Assembly: GCF_001922585.1 (NCBI RefSeq) | Contig: NZ_MRBS01000008.1 | Coordinates: 124,001-188,000, forward strand | Reading direction: 5' to 3' | DNA from: Pantoea sp. 1.19 | GTDB taxonomy: Bacteria > Pseudomonadota > Gammaproteobacteria > Enterobacterales > Enterobacteriaceae | DNA: 64,000 nucleotides | Shown here: positions 37,303-47,594 of the stretch, in pieces | Numbering within the stretch: position 1 is the stretch's first letter | Layout: every line of letters begins with the position of its first letter | Program-made: the position numbers and the translations under genes | The notes under the pieces: generated by a model | Told to the model about the DNA's origin: nothing | What the model saw: the letters and a program-made list of their open reading frames with translations, nothing else | The model's database searches: none

Positions 37303-38646
37303 TCAGCGGTTGCCCTGGTGCGTCAGGTCGGCCATCAGCACCTTTGAGCGGCGCTGATAGTTATACATCTGCTTTTTGGTTTCCGGCAGCCGCTCAATAT
37401 CGACCGGGGTGAAACCGCGCTCCTGGAACCAGTGGATACTGCGGGTCGTCAGGACAAACAGCTTTTCCAGCCCCATCTGCCGCGCCTGCAGGGCAATGCG
37501 CTGCAGCAGCGCTTCCCCGCGCGAGGAGCTGCGGTAATCGGGATGCACGGCGACGCAGGCCATCTCGCCGATTTTCTCTTCCGGGAAGGGATAGAGGGCG
37601 GCGCAGGCGATGGTCAGGTTATCGCGCTCAATGATGGTAAATTTGTCGATCTCCATCTCCAGCTGCTCGCGCGAGCGGCGCACCAGAATTCCCTGCTGCT
37701 CCAGCGGGCGGATCAGTTCCAGAATGCCGCCGAGATCGTTAATGGTGGCCCGGCGGATCTGCTCCGCCGATTCCATCACGATTTGGGTGCCAATGCCGTC
37801 CCGGGAGAACAGCTCCTGCAGCAGCGTACCGTCCTGCTGGTAGCTGATCAGGTGACTGCGACGCACGCCGCTGCGGCAGGCTTTCACCGCGCCGCGTAAA
37901 AAACGTACGGTACCAGAGTGATAGTCACCGCGGCTTTCCAACGCTTCAATTCGCGCCTGCGCATCGTTGGGAAACAGCTCAGAAATCGTGTTGCCGGCTT
38001 CATCAATCACCCCCTGCCCGGAGCAAAAGCCAATCATTTTTTCCGCCCGCAGCTTGATAGCCAGCTGGGTAGCAACCTCTTCTGACGTCAGGTTAAAGCT
38101 CTCGCCGGTGACCGAGACGGCCACCGGGCCAAGCAGGACAATCGCTCCGCTGTCGAGCTGACGGTGGATAGCGTCTTCGTCGATGCGGCGAATCCGGCCG
38201 CTGTGGCAATAATCGACGCCGTCATCGACCCCCAGCGGCTGGGCAATGATAAAGTTGCCGCTGACCACGTTGATGTGTGCTCCCTGCAGCGGAGTGTTAC
38301 TGAGGCTCATCGACAGGCGCGCGGTGATATCGAGCTGTAGCCGGCCGGCGGCCTGTTTGACCAGCTCCAGCGACTGCGCGTCGGTGACGCGGGTATGCTT
38401 ATGATAAACCGGCTCCAGCTGATGTTCCGCCAGGTTCGCGTCAATCTGCGGGCGCGCCCCGTACACCACCACCAGGCGAATACCGAGGCTGTGCAGCAGG
38501 CCAATATCGTTGACGATGCTGGAGAAGTTATCATGCTCAATGGCTTCGCCGCCCAGCATGATGATAAACGTTTTTCCCCGGTGGGTATTGATGTAGGGGA
38601 CGGTATGACGAAATCCCTGAACCAACTCGGTACTACGTTCCTTCAC
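37303..38646 (-). CDS. argA: N-acetylglutamate synthase
   Basis: 447 aa. The N-terminal amino-acid kinase fold (about 1-290) contains [33 protein letters not shown] and binds the feedback inhibitor arginine; the C-terminal GNAT domain (about 295-440) holds the acetyl-CoA site in [18 protein letters not shown]. It catalyses the first step of arginine synthesis. It is convergent with recD and divergent from amiC. Two ARG boxes lie directly upstream of its start. Confidence 0.97.
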   Translation of the reverse strand: MKERSTELVQGFRHTVPYINTHRGKTFIIMLGGEAIEHDNFSSIVNDIGLLHSLGIRLVVVYGARPQIDANLAEHQLEPVYHKHTRVTDAQSLELVKQAAGRLQLDITARLSMSLSNTPLQGAHINVVSGNFIIAQPLGVDDGVDYCHSGRIRRIDEDAIHRQLDSGAIVLLGPVAVSVTGESFNLTSEEVATQLAIKLRAEKMIGFCSGQGVIDEAGNTISELFPNDAQARIEALESRGDYHSGTVRFLRGAVKACRSGVRRSHLISYQQDGTLLQELFSRDGIGTQIVMESAEQIRRATINDLGGILELIRPLEQQGILVRRSREQLEMEIDKFTIIERDNLTIACAALYPFPEEKIGEMACVAVHPDYRSSSRGEALLQRIALQARQMGLEKLFVLTTRSIHWFQERGFTPVDIERLPETKKQMYNYQRRSKVLMADLTHQGNR

Positions 38647-38656
38647 GACAAACCTC

Positions 38657-38695
38657 TTTGAATTTTTATTCGAAATTAATGTATTTTTATTCTTT
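38657..38695 (-). promoter_or_regulatory. Paired ARG boxes (ArgR operator) of argA
   Basis: Two 18-bp imperfect palindromes, 38657-38674 (TTTGAATTTTTATTCGAA) and 38678-38695, are separated by 3 bp, i.e. 21 bp centre to centre. This is the standard arrangement for hexameric ArgR with arginine as corepressor. Confidence 0.88.
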
Positions 38696-38872
38696 TATGT
38701 CGCCGCGCGCAAGCGGAAATTTCCCGGACGGGTCGTTGCCTGCCGCCGCCGCCTGGCGTGTAAAGACGCGAAATATGCCATTTTTTCGGATGACACCGGC
38801 ATGCCAATTCGCTAAAGTTTTTCCCCACTTTTTTTGGCTGATGTCTTTACTACGGCAAACGTACGGAGCGGC

Positions 38873-40120
38873 ATGTCCGATTCATCCACTTTTCTTACCC
38901 GACGCCGTTTGCTGCAGGGCGCTGGCGCCGTGGGATTATTGAGCGTGACCCGACTGGGCATGGCAGCCAACCGTCATGTACTGGCGGTGCGCCTGTGGCC
39001 ATCCTCCACCTATTCGCGCCTGACGCTGGAGTCCAGCGCACCGCTGGAATACAAGCAGTTTGCGCTTAGCCAGCCCGAACGGGTGGTGATTGATATTAAG
39101 CATCTGCGCCTTAACCGCACGCTGAAAGGGGTGAGCGAGCTGGTGCGCGCGGACGATCCCTGGATCAAAAGCGTGCGCGTGGGCCAGTTTGATCCGACCA
39201 CTGTCCGGCTGGTGCTGGAGCTGAAGCAAAATGTCACGCCGCGCACTTTCTCGCTCGGGCCGGTGGCCGGTATTAAAGACAGGCTGGTGCTGGATCTCTA
39301 CCCGGCCAGCGCGCCGGCCGAAGCGGATCCGCTGCTGGCGCTGCTGGAGGAGTACAACAACGGCTCGCTGGAAAAGACGCAGCCGGCGCAGGCACCACTG
39401 CCGGGCAAGGCCGGGCGGGACCGGCCGATTGTTATCATGTTAGATCCCGGCCACGGCGGCGAAGATCCCGGCGCAATTGGCAAACATAAGACCCGGGAAA
39501 AAGACGTGGTGCTGAAGATTGCCCGTCGCCTGAAGGCGTTAATTGATAAGCAGCCGAATATGCGCGCCTACATGACGCGTAATGAAGATGTGTTTATTCC
39601 GCTGAAGGTGCGGGTGGCGAAGGCGCGCAAGCAGCGCGCGGATCTGTTTATTTCGATTCACGCTGATGCCTTTACCAGCCGCGCTGCGCGCGGTTCATCC
39701 GTATTTGCCCTGTCCACCAGGGGGGCCACCAGCACCGCCGCGCGCTTTCTGGCACAAACCCAGAATGAATCCGACCTGATAGGCGGCGTCAGCATGAGCG
39801 GAGATCGCTATTTGGATCACACCATGTTCGATATGGTGCAAAGCCTGACCATCAACGACAGCCTGAAGTTTGGTCATGAGGTGCTAGGCCGGCTCGGCAA
39901 GGTGAATCATCTACACAAGCGCAGCGTCGATCAGGCTGGCTTCGCGGTGCTAAAAGCCCCGGATATCCCCTCGATTCTGGTGGAAACGGCGTTTATCAGT
40001 AACCTGGAAGAGGAGCGTAAGCTGCGCACCGCGCGTTTTCAGCAGCAGGTCGCGGAGTCGATTCTGGCCGGCATCAAGGCTTATTTCAGTAAGGGCGCCG
40101 CGCTGGCGCCGCATAAATAG
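38873..40120 (+). CDS. amiC: N-acetylmuramoyl-L-alanine amidase AmiC
   Basis: 415 aa from the ATG at 38873 with GGAG upstream. The N terminus has a twin-arginine signal, [10 protein letters not shown], so the protein is exported folded by Tat. An AMIN domain (about residues 35-150) localises it to the division site; the zinc amidase domain has [22 protein letters not shown] and the final Glu in [10 protein letters not shown]. It splits peptidoglycan between daughter cells, activated by NlpD in E. coli. It lies divergent from argA as in E. coli. Confidence 0.96.
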   Translation: MSDSSTFLTRRRLLQGAGAVGLLSVTRLGMAANRHVLAVRLWPSSTYSRLTLESSAPLEYKQFALSQPERVVIDIKHLRLNRTLKGVSELVRADDPWIKSVRVGQFDPTTVRLVLELKQNVTPRTFSLGPVAGIKDRLVLDLYPASAPAEADPLLALLEEYNNGSLEKTQPAQAPLPGKAGRDRPIVIMLDPGHGGEDPGAIGKHKTREKDVVLKIARRLKALIDKQPNMRAYMTRNEDVFIPLKVRVAKARKQRADLFISIHADAFTSRAARGSSVFALSTRGATSTAARFLAQTQNESDLIGGVSMSGDRYLDHTMFDMVQSLTINDSLKFGHEVLGRLGKVNHLHKRSVDQAGFAVLKAPDIPSILVETAFISNLEEERKLRTARFQQQVAESILAGIKAYFSKGAALAPHK

Positions 40121-40153
40121 CGGCGGGCAGGCGGGGCGTCCCGGACGACGGGC

Positions 40154-40178
40154 AAAAAAAAACACCCGACGGGTGTTT
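40154..40178 (-). terminator. Terminator of the initiator tRNA operon
   Basis: AAACACCC-GAC-GGGTGTTT (40160-40178). On the minus strand it is followed by a run of nine T (40154-40162), right for the tRNA transcript. It also lies 40 bp after amiC and may help stop that transcript. Confidence 0.88.
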
Positions 40179-40186
40179 GATTGTGT

Positions 40187-40263
<77 letters not shown>

Positions 40264-40299
40264 TCCGTATTGTTGTTGATGGTTCTCACCGTAGTGAGT

Positions 40300-40376
<77 letters not shown>

Positions 40377-40432
40377 TCCGTATGCCATCATATTGTTTCA
40401 CCGTCGTGCTGAGCAGTTGCACCGTCGTGAAT

Positions 40433-40509
<77 letters not shown>

Positions 40510-40522
40510 TCCGTGGATGCGC

Positions 40523-40550
40523 ACTATACTCCCCGTGAGCATTGATGCAA
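40523..40550 (-). promoter_or_regulatory. Promoter of the initiator tRNA operon
   Basis: On the minus strand: -35 TTGCAT (40545-40550), 16-bp spacer, -10 TATAGT (40523-40528), then GCGCATCC as discriminator, ahead of the first tRNA. Confidence 0.8.
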
Positions 40551-40715
40551 CCCTTTTTTACCCCGCGGCGCTGATTTTGCCGCTGACTGCTGAAAATTTC
40601 TCCCGTTCGCCGTCGCGCCCGGCAAGGGAGCGCGGCTCTTTTTCGGTCTGACCATTTCAAAAGCTGAAGGGCTTTGTTATCTTCCGAAAAATTTTCGCCG
40701 GCTGAGGAGAAGGCA

Positions 40716-41825
40716 ATGGTTGGGTTCTGGACGAAAGCGGCATGGGCAGGCGCAGTATTAGCGCTGTTGGCGGGATGCGCTTCCCGACCGACCGATAAAG
40801 GTCAGCAGTATATTGATGGCAAGCTGGATCAGCCGCTGGCGCTGGTCAACCAGCCGAATGCCAAAGGGCATCCGGTTAATGCGCTGGACTATGCCAGCCA
40901 GGTGACTGAAATTCAGCGCGCCTCGCCGCGCCTGTTTACCCGCGAGCAGAGCACTTATTCCGCGGTGCAGCAGTGGCTGATGGCCGGCGGCGACACGCGT
41001 CAGCTGCGTCAGTTTGGACTGAATGCCTTTCAGATGGAGGGGGCCGATAACTTCGGAAACGTGCAGTTTACCGGTTATTACACCCCGGTGGTCCAGGCGC
41101 GCTACACCCGGCAGGGTGAATTTCAGTATCCCATTTACCGCCTGCCGCCGCGCAACGGTAAACGTCAGCTGCCGAGCCGCGCGGACATCTACAGCGGCGT
41201 CATCGACGAGCGCTACGTTATTGCCTGGAGCAATTCGCTGATGGATAACTTTATTATGGACGTACAGGGCAGCGGCTATATCGACTACGGCGACGGGCGG
41301 CCGCTGACCTTCTTCGGCTACGCCGGTAAAAACGGCCACGCTTATCGCAGTATTGGCAAAGTGCTGATCGATCGCGGTGAAGTGAAGCGGGAGGATATGT
41401 CGATGCAGGCGATTCGCCAGTGGGCGGAAGCGCACAGCCCGGCGGAAGTGCGTGAGCTGCTGGAGCAGAATCCGTCATTTGTCTTCTTTAAGCCTGAGCC
41501 TTTTACACCGGTGCGCGGCGCGGCGGCGGTCCCGCTGGTCGCGAAGGCTTCAGTGGCCTCCGATCGCGCGCTGATCCCCACCGGCAGTACCCTGCTGGCC
41601 GAGGTGCCGATCCTCGACAACCAGGGGAAGTTCACCGGGAAATATGAAATGCGGGTAATGGTCGCGCTGGATGTGGGCGGGGCAATTAAAGGCCAGCACT
41701 TTGATATCTATAAAGGCATTGGGCCGGAAGCGGGCCATCAGGCGGGCTTCTTTAACCACTACGGGCGCGTGTGGGTGCTACGCCCGGCGCCGGGCACCGG
41801 CACGCCGCTGTTTGCCAATCAGTGA
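40716..41825 (+). CDS. mltA: Membrane-bound lytic murein transglycosylase A
   Basis: 369 aa from the ATG at 40716, preceded by GAGGAG. The signal MVGFWTKAAWAGAVLALLAGC has a lipobox (LAGC), so it is an outer-membrane lipoprotein. The MltA domain covers QFTGYYTPVV to the middle, and the 3D domain with the catalytic Asp is near the end (MVALDVGGAIKGQHFDIYKG). It cleaves glycan strands exolytically. It is monocistronic or read together with tcdA 50 bp downstream. Confidence 0.96.
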   Translation: MVGFWTKAAWAGAVLALLAGCASRPTDKGQQYIDGKLDQPLALVNQPNAKGHPVNALDYASQVTEIQRASPRLFTREQSTYSAVQQWLMAGGDTRQLRQFGLNAFQMEGADNFGNVQFTGYYTPVVQARYTRQGEFQYPIYRLPPRNGKRQLPSRADIYSGVIDERYVIAWSNSLMDNFIMDVQGSGYIDYGDGRPLTFFGYAGKNGHAYRSIGKVLIDRGEVKREDMSMQAIRQWAEAHSPAEVRELLEQNPSFVFFKPEPFTPVRGAAAVPLVAKASVASDRALIPTGSTLLAEVPILDNQGKFTGKYEMRVMVALDVGGAIKGQHFDIYKGIGPEAGHQAGFFNHYGRVWVLRPAPGTGTPLFANQ

Positions 41826-41875
41826 GCCGTAACGGGGGCGGCGTGCATGGCCCCCGCAAGCAATGAGGAACAGAA

Positions 41876-42679
41876 ATGACGATGTTGTCTGACGCCTGGC
41901 GTCAACGGTTTGGCGGCACCGCCCGGCTGTATGGAGAATCCGCACTACAGCTGTTTGCCAGCAGTCACGTATGCGTGGTGGGCATAGGCGGCGTAGGCTC
42001 CTGGGCCGCGGAGGCGCTGGTGCGCACCGGGATTGGTGCGGTCTCGCTGATCGATATGGACGATGTCTGTATCACCAATACCAACCGGCAACTTCACGCG
42101 CTGCAGGGTAACGTGGGTCAGGCAAAGACCGAGGTGATGGCAGAACGCCTGCGGCGCATCAATCCGGAGTGCCAGATCGCCTGCATCGATGACTTTCTGA
42201 CGCCGGAAAATGCCGCCACGCTGCTGTCCGGCGGTTTTGACTACGTGATTGATGCCATCGACAGCGTGCGGCCGAAGGCCGCGCTGATTGCCTGGTGTCG
42301 GCGCAACAAGCTGCCGCTGGTCACCATCGGCGGCGCCGGCGGGCAGATCGATCCCACGCAGATTCAGGTCGCCGATTTGGCAAAAACCATTCAGGATCCG
42401 CTGGCCGCTAAGCTGCGCGAACGACTGAAAAGCGATTTTGGCATCGTAAAAAACAGCAAAGGGAAGCTGGGCGTTGACTGTGTGTTTTCAACTGAAGCGC
42501 TGAAGTACCCGCAGGCGGACGGTTCGGTGTGCGCTTCGCGCAGCACCGCCGAGGGGCCGAAGCGTATGGACTGCGCGTCGGGGTTTGGCGCCGCCACGAT
42601 GGTGACGGCCACCTTTGGCTTTGTTGCCGTTTCCCACGCGCTGAAGAAGATGCAGGCAAAGGCCGCCCGTCAGGACTGA
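41876..42679 (+). CDS. tcdA: tRNA threonylcarbamoyladenosine dehydratase
   Basis: 267 aa, formerly csdL/ygdL. It has an E1/ThiF-like fold: ATP site [23 protein letters not shown], then [13 protein letters not shown], and [14 protein letters not shown]. TcdA dehydrates t6A37 to the cyclic form ct6A in tRNA and receives support from the CsdA-CsdE sulfur relay. GAGGAA precedes the ATG by about 7 bp. It runs into the convergent csdE gene with a 10-bp overlap. Confidence 0.95.
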   Translation: MTMLSDAWRQRFGGTARLYGESALQLFASSHVCVVGIGGVGSWAAEALVRTGIGAVSLIDMDDVCITNTNRQLHALQGNVGQAKTEVMAERLRRINPECQIACIDDFLTPENAATLLSGGFDYVIDAIDSVRPKAALIAWCRRNKLPLVTIGGAGGQIDPTQIQVADLAKTIQDPLAAKLRERLKSDFGIVKNSKGKLGVDCVFSTEALKYPQADGSVCASRSTAEGPKRMDCASGFGAATMVTATFGFVAVSHALKKMQAKAARQD

Positions 42680-43113
42680 GCCGCTGCCCGCTGCACCGCC
42701 TCCGCCAGCGCCTGCAGGCCGCTGCTGCGCGAGGCGCTGAGCTGCGTCCGCAGCCCCAGCTCGGTAAACAGCGCCAGCGGATCGCGGCCCTGTAGCGCCT
42801 CAGGCGTCTGTCCCTCTACGGCGGTCAGCAGTACCGCCAGTAGCCCGCGCACGATCCGCCCTTCGCTGTCGCCGTAAAAATGCAGCGTGCCGTCGGGTTG
42901 TCGCTGCCAGCCAAGCCAGACGCGGTTTTCGCAGCCGCTCAGCTCCCGCTCCGGCGTTTTCAGAGCCGGCGGCAGCGGCGGCAGCTGCTTGCCCAGCAGG
43001 ATGAGCTGGCGGTAGCGATCTTCCCACTGCGCACAGCGCGCAAAGGTTGCGCGTAGGGCATCAGCGGTAAGCTCGGTGGCAAACGGGTGGGGGGCAATCA
43101 GCGTGTCAGACAT
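42670..43113 (-). CDS. csdE: Cysteine desulfurase sulfur acceptor CsdE
   Basis: 147 aa of the SufE fold. The sulfur-accepting cysteine is in [13 protein letters not shown]. It takes persulfide sulfur from CsdA. The start codon overlaps the csdA stop by one base, and the end overlaps tcdA by 10 bp, keeping the CSD genes together as in E. coli. Confidence 0.95.
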   Translation of the reverse strand: MSDTLIAPHPFATELTADALRATFARCAQWEDRYRQLILLGKQLPPLPPALKTPERELSGCENRVWLGWQRQPDGTLHFYGDSEGRIVRGLLAVLLTAVEGQTPEALQGRDPLALFTELGLRTQLSASRSSGLQALAEAVQRAAAQS

Positions 43114-44321
43114 TATTCTTCCAGTAATAGCGCACAGGCGTGCTGTACGGCGCTGACCAGCGCCGCCACGTCCTGCCGGGTATTGTAAGGGGCAAACGAA
43201 GCGCGCAGTGTACCGCTTACGCCCAGCGCCTGCATCAGCGGCTGAGCGCAGTGCTGTCCGGCGCGCAGGGCAATCCCCGCTTCCGCCAGCAGGGTCACCA
43301 AATCGCTGTGGTGAACGCCGGCAATATCAAACGCCAGCAGGGCGCTGTTGCCGGTGCGGAAGCTGCGAAAGCCGGGCAGGGCGCTGAGCTGCGCTTCGGC
43401 CTGCGCCGCCAGCTGACAGCTGTACGCTTCGGCGGCGGGCAGGTCGATCGTTTCCAGCCAGTGCAGGGCGGCGCTCAGACCGGTGACGCCGGCGACGTTC
43501 GGTGTTCCGGCCTCAAAGCGCCACGGTACCGGCTGCGGGGTAAAGTTATCAAAACTGACTGCGCTGACCATTTTCCCGCCGGTTTGCCACGGTGCCATCT
43601 CCTCCAGCAGCGCGGCTTTGCCATACAGCGCGCCGATGCCGGTGGGACCGTAAAGTTTGTGACCGGAGAAAGCGTAAAAGTCGATATCCAGCCGACGCAC
43701 GTCGGCCGGGGCGTGTACCACGCCCTGGGCACCATCAATCATCACTACTGCACCGACCGCGTGCGCCGCCGCAATGGCGCGCGGCAGATCCGGCATACCG
43801 CCGGTCACGTTGGACATCTGCCCCAGGGCCAGCAGGCGCGTGCGCGGGCCGAGTAGTGCCGGTAAACGCTCCAGATCGGGCAGCCGCGCGGCATTGAGCG
43901 GCAGACGCACCACGCGGGCGCCGGTCTGCTGCGCCAGCTGTAGCCAGGGGACCAGGTTGGCATGATGTTCGGCCTCACTGACGACAATCTCATCGTCCGG
44001 CGCCAGCCGCGGTCGCAGCCAGCTTTGCGCGACCAGGTTGATCGCCTCGGTGGTGCCGCGCGTCCAGACGATTTCACGCTCGCTGGCGGCGTTCAGCAGG
44101 CGGGCCACCTGGCCGCGCGCCTGCTCGTAGCGGGCGGTGAGCGCCTGCGCAGCGGCAAACTGACTGCGGTGCACCGTGCCGGCGCTTAGGCGATAAAAGG
44201 CCTCGCAGGCCTCAATAACCGCCAGCGGTTTTAGCGCGGTCGCGGCGCTGTCGAGATAGACCCCGGCATCATCCAGTGCCGGAAACTGCCGGCGGAAGGC
44301 GGCGGGTTGAAAAGCGTACAT
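43113..44321 (-). CDS. csdA: Cysteine desulfurase CsdA
   Basis: 402 aa, class V aminotransferase fold. PLP lysine K222 is in [11 protein letters not shown] and the persulfide cysteine C358 in [10 protein letters not shown], both at the same numbers as in E. coli. It takes sulfur from cysteine (or selenium from selenocysteine) and passes it to CsdE. It is divergent from ygdI across a gap with a nested palindrome. Confidence 0.96.
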   Translation of the reverse strand: MYAFQPAAFRRQFPALDDAGVYLDSAATALKPLAVIEACEAFYRLSAGTVHRSQFAAAQALTARYEQARGQVARLLNAASEREIVWTRGTTEAINLVAQSWLRPRLAPDDEIVVSEAEHHANLVPWLQLAQQTGARVVRLPLNAARLPDLERLPALLGPRTRLLALGQMSNVTGGMPDLPRAIAAAHAVGAVVMIDGAQGVVHAPADVRRLDIDFYAFSGHKLYGPTGIGALYGKAALLEEMAPWQTGGKMVSAVSFDNFTPQPVPWRFEAGTPNVAGVTGLSAALHWLETIDLPAAEAYSCQLAAQAEAQLSALPGFRSFRTGNSALLAFDIAGVHHSDLVTLLAEAGIALRAGQHCAQPLMQALGVSGTLRASFAPYNTRQDVAALVSAVQHACALLLEE

Positions 44322-44382
44322 AGTCCCCTCATCGGATAAAAAACCAGGACCAGGCTGAAAGCGAAGTCGGTGACTGGCAAAG

Positions 44383-44453
44383 CGCGGAAAGCGCGTTATG
44401 CTATTTTAGGTAATACATTGAGAATTACCTGCATTGAAACGGCGCTTTCCGCG
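44383..44453. repeat. Nested palindrome between csdA and ygdI
   Basis: An outer pair CGCGGAAAGCGC (44383-44394) and GCGCTTTCCGCG (44442-44453) is perfect over 12 bp. Inside it AGGTAAT (44408-44414) pairs with ATTACCT (44424-44430). It lies between the divergent starts, so it may be a shared operator or an RNA cruciform in the ygdI leader. Confidence 0.6.
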
Positions 44454-44516
44454 TGAGAATCACCAGGCTATGCGCTGCAGGGACTTATCGCATCTTCATA
44501 CTGCAAGGAGTAGAAC

Positions 44517-44741
44517 ATGAAAAAGATTGCCGCCATTTTCGCCGCCTGTGCCATGACCCTGTCTCTGGCCGCTTGTTCCAGCAACTACGTGATGCATACC
44601 AATGATGGTCGCACTATCGTTGCCGACGGTAAGCCTATGGTAGACGATGATACCGGGATGATCAGCTACAAAGATGCCAACGGCATGAAGCAGCAGATCA
44701 ATAAAGGTGACGTGAAAGAGATGGTGGAGATGGGCCAGTAA
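44517..44741 (+). CDS. ygdI: YgdI/YgdR family lipoprotein
   Basis: 74 aa with lipobox LAAC (Cys about 20) and the family core NYVMHTNDGRTIVADGKPM. It is a paralogue of the ygdR product in this window. Function is unknown. CAAGGAG precedes the ATG. It reads toward the 3' end of gcvB. Confidence 0.93.
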   Translation: MKKIAAIFAACAMTLSLAACSSNYVMHTNDGRTIVADGKPMVDDDTGMISYKDANGMKQQINKGDVKEMVEMGQ

Positions 44742-44762
44742 CGGTCGCGTCCCGACACCGGC

Positions 44763-44977
44763 AAAAAAAAAGCACCGCAGTTTGCGGTGCTACTGATATC
44801 ACTATGGACAGACAGGATAAATCTTCAGGAAATAAAACAGGGCAGTTACCTACCCGGATCGGCAATCGCCGATCAATAAGCAAACACAACATCACGACCA
44901 CAAGCCAAAAGCCTTTCAAATCTGTCTGCGATCTCTCGCACAAAATTTAAACTGCTTTTCGTTCCGGCTCTGGAAGT
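44763..44977 (-). ncRNA. gcvB: Small regulatory RNA GcvB
   Basis: About 215 nt on the minus strand, divergent from gcvA as in E. coli. The 5' part reads ACTTCCAGAGCCGGAACGAA, one base off the E. coli start; a G/U-rich R1 region (GTGATGTTGTGTTTGC) follows; CCTGTCTGTCCATAGTGAT is conserved near the end; the terminator is AGCACCGCA-AAC-TGCGGTGCT plus nine T. GcvB binds Hfq and represses many amino-acid and peptide transporter mRNAs through R1. The G/U-rich block here is shorter than in E. coli. Confidence 0.94.
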
Positions 44978-44983
44978 GGCGCA

Positions 44984-45012
44984 ACTATAGGTATTTGCTG
45001 GAAAGTGCTCAA
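44984..45012 (-). promoter_or_regulatory. Promoter of gcvB
   Basis: Minus strand: -35 TTGAGC (45007-45012), 17-bp spacer, -10 TATAGT (44984-44989), 6 bp before the predicted 5' end at 44977. GcvA would activate from the shared region up to 45094. Confidence 0.8.
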
Positions 45013-45094
45013 CGGACAAATTATAATGCCTCAGATAAAAAAAACTAATCTGTAACACGCGATTACATCCCGGCCCTGAGTAATGAATAAAATC

Positions 45095-46012
45095 ATGTCT
45101 AAACGTCTTCCCCCGCTTAACGCCCTGCGCGTTTTTGATGCCGCCGCGCGCCATTTAAGCTTTACCAAAGCCGCTGAGGAGCTGTTTGTCACCCAGGCTG
45201 CCGTCAGCCATCAGATCAAATCTTTGGAAGATTTTCTCGGTCTTAAGCTGTTTCGGCGAAAGAATCGTTCGCTGTTGCTCACTGAGGAAGGACAAAGTTA
45301 CTATCTCGACATCAAAGAGATCTTCTCGGCAATCAACGACGCCACGCGCAAACTGCAGTCGCGCAGCGCCAAGGGGGCACTGACCGTCAGCCTGCTGCCC
45401 AGCTTTGCGATTCAGTGGCTGGTGCCACGCCTCTCCAGCTTTAACTCAGCTTATCCGGGAATCGACGTGCGCATCCAGGCGGTGGACCGCGAGGAGGAGA
45501 AGCTGGCGGACGATGTCGACGTGGCCATTTTTTACGGCCGCGGCAACTGGCCGGGCCTGCGGGTAGAAAAGTTGTATGCCGAGTATCTGCTGCCGGTCTG
45601 TGCGCCGCAGCTGCTCACCGGCGAGCAGCCGCTTAAATCGCCCGCCGATCTGGCGCGCTTCACGCTGCTGCATGATGCTTCGCGTCGTGACTGGCAGGCG
45701 TATATCCGCCAGCTGGGCCTGAACCACATCAGCGTGCAGCAGGGGCCGATTTTTAGCCACAGCGCGATGGTCCTGCAGGCGGCGATCCACGGTCAGGGCG
45801 TGGCGCTGGCCAATAACGTGATGGCTCAAAGTGAAATCGAGGCCGGGCGACTGGTCTGCCCATTTAACGATGTATTGGTCAGTAAAAATGCTTTTTATCT
45901 GGTTTGTCATGACAGTCAGGCAGAACTCGGTAAAATAGCCGCTTTTCGACAGTGGATACTGGCGAAAGCCGCCAGCGAACAAGAAAAATTTCGCTTTCGC
46001 TACGCGCACTGA
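45095..46012 (+). CDS. gcvA: Glycine cleavage system regulator GcvA (LysR family)
   Basis: 305 aa from the ATG at 45095 (MSKRLPPLNALRVFDAAARH), matching E. coli; an ATG at 45083 is in frame. The winged helix-turn-helix is at about residues 20-40 (SFTKAAEELFVTQAAVSHQIK). The effector domain is almost identical to E. coli GcvA, including SRRDWQAYIRQLGLNHISVQQGPIFSHSAMV. It activates or represses the gcv operon with GcvR in response to glycine and purines and activates gcvB. Confidence 0.97.
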   Translation: MSKRLPPLNALRVFDAAARHLSFTKAAEELFVTQAAVSHQIKSLEDFLGLKLFRRKNRSLLLTEEGQSYYLDIKEIFSAINDATRKLQSRSAKGALTVSLLPSFAIQWLVPRLSSFNSAYPGIDVRIQAVDREEEKLADDVDVAIFYGRGNWPGLRVEKLYAEYLLPVCAPQLLTGEQPLKSPADLARFTLLHDASRRDWQAYIRQLGLNHISVQQGPIFSHSAMVLQAAIHGQGVALANNVMAQSEIEAGRLVCPFNDVLVSKNAFYLVCHDSQAELGKIAAFRQWILAKAASEQEKFRFRYAH

Positions 46013-46069
46013 TGCCGATTCCGGCCGGATGCCCTTTACGCACCGGCCCGTTGCTGAGGAGTGACCCCT

Positions 46070-46465
46070 ATGTCCAGTCGGGCAATGCTGATTTTTGCCG
46101 CGCTGAGCGGTTTTTTCTACGTGATGTTTGGCGCGTTTGGCGCCCATGTGCTTAGCCAGTCGCTGGGCGCTACCGAAATGGCATGGATTAAAACGGGGCT
46201 GGACTATCAGGCCACGCACACGCTGGCGATTGTCGGGCTGGCGGCGGTGATGCTGCGTCGCGCCAATATCTGGTTTTACTGGAGCAGCGCACTGATGGCG
46301 CTGGGTACCGTCCTGTTTAGCGGCAGCCTGTACTGCCTGGCGCTGTCCCACCTGAAGATGTGGGTATTTGTCACGCCGGTTGGGGGCACCTGCTTCCTGA
46401 TTGGCTGGCTGTTGATGTTAATTGGCGCGTTGCGTCTGAAGAAACGAGGCGATCGCCATGAATAA
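46070..46465 (+). CDS. ygdD: DUF423 family membrane protein
   Basis: 131 aa from the ATG at 46070 with GAGGA 9 bp upstream; the GTG at 46061 lies too close to that site. Four hydrophobic segments are visible, with [20 protein letters not shown], and [14 protein letters not shown] as family blocks. The function is unknown. It overlaps rlmM by 8 bp, suggesting coupled translation. Confidence 0.92.
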   Translation: MSSRAMLIFAALSGFFYVMFGAFGAHVLSQSLGATEMAWIKTGLDYQATHTLAIVGLAAVMLRRANIWFYWSSALMALGTVLFSGSLYCLALSHLKMWVFVTPVGGTCFLIGWLLMLIGALRLKKRGDRHE

Positions 46466-47564
46466 AGTGTTGTTGTACTGCCGTCAGGGATTTGAAAAAG
46501 AGTGTGCGGCGGAGATCACCGCTAAAGCGGCGGAGCTGGGCGTATTAGGTTTTGCCCGGGTAAAAGAGCAGGCCGGATACCTGCTGTTTGAGTGTTATCA
46601 GCCGCAGGAGGCTGAAAAGTTGATCAGCGAGCTGCCGTTCTCCTCGCTGATTTTTGCCCGACAGATGGTGCTGGTGGGTGAGCTGCTGCGCGATCTGCCA
46701 CCGGAAGATCGTATCTCACCGATCGCCGGAATGCTGCAGGGCGCGGTGGAGAAGGCCGGCGATCTGCGCGTCGAGGTGCCGGATACCAATGAAGCGAAAG
46801 AGCTGCTGAAATTTTGCCGTAAGCTTACCGTACCGCTGCGCGCGGCGCTGCGGCAGCAGGGCGTGCTGCTGAACTACGAAAGTTCGAAGCGGCCGGTCGT
46901 GCATGTGTTTTTCATCGCGCCGGGCACCTGCTACGTCGGCTACTCGCTCACTCAGAATAATTCGCCGTTTTTTATGGGTATCCCGCGTCTGAAGTTCCCT
47001 GCCGATGCGCCGAGCCGCTCTACGCTGAAACTGGAAGAGGCGTTTCACGTCTTTATTCCGGCCGATGAGTGGGACGAGCGGCTCGCCAGCGGGATGCGCG
47101 CGGTGGATCTTGGCGCCTGCCCCGGCGGCTGGACCTATCAGCTGGTCAAGCGCAGCATGTGGGTCGATGCGGTGGACAACGGCCCGATGGCGCCGAGCCT
47201 GATGGATACCGGTCAGGTGACCCATCGCCGCGAAGACGGTTTCAAATACCAGCCGGTGCGCAGTAACAACGACTGGCTGGTGTGCGATATGGTGGAAAAA
47301 CCGGTGCGCGTGGCGCATCTGATGGCAAAATGGCTGATCAACGGCTGGTGCCGCGAGGCAATTTTTAACCTGAAGCTGCCGATGAAAAAACGGTACGAAG
47401 AGGTGACGCAGAATCTGGCGCTGATCGCATCGCTGCTGGAGGCGGAGGGAATCAACGCGCAGTATCAGGCGCGTCAGCTGTATCACGATCGCGAAGAGGT
47501 GACGGTGCACATTCGCCGCATCTGGGGAGCCATTCCCGGACGCCGCGACGAGCGCGACCGCTAA
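46458..47564 (+). CDS. rlmM: 23S rRNA 2'-O-ribose C2498 methyltransferase
   Basis: 368 aa. An N-terminal THUMP-like part precedes a Rossmann methyltransferase with [15 protein letters not shown] (SAM site), [16 protein letters not shown], and [21 protein letters not shown]; the catalytic lysine is in [12 protein letters not shown]. It methylates C2498 of 23S rRNA. The chain matches E. coli RlmM along its length. Confidence 0.97.
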   Translation: MNKVLLYCRQGFEKECAAEITAKAAELGVLGFARVKEQAGYLLFECYQPQEAEKLISELPFSSLIFARQMVLVGELLRDLPPEDRISPIAGMLQGAVEKAGDLRVEVPDTNEAKELLKFCRKLTVPLRAALRQQGVLLNYESSKRPVVHVFFIAPGTCYVGYSLTQNNSPFFMGIPRLKFPADAPSRSTLKLEEAFHVFIPADEWDERLASGMRAVDLGACPGGWTYQLVKRSMWVDAVDNGPMAPSLMDTGQVTHRREDGFKYQPVRSNNDWLVCDMVEKPVRVAHLMAKWLINGWCREAIFNLKLPMKKRYEEVTQNLALIASLLEAEGINAQYQARQLYHDREEVTVHIRRIWGAIPGRRDERDR

Positions 47565-47594
47565 TCCCCCGCGGGGTGCCAGGCGGTGCCCCGC

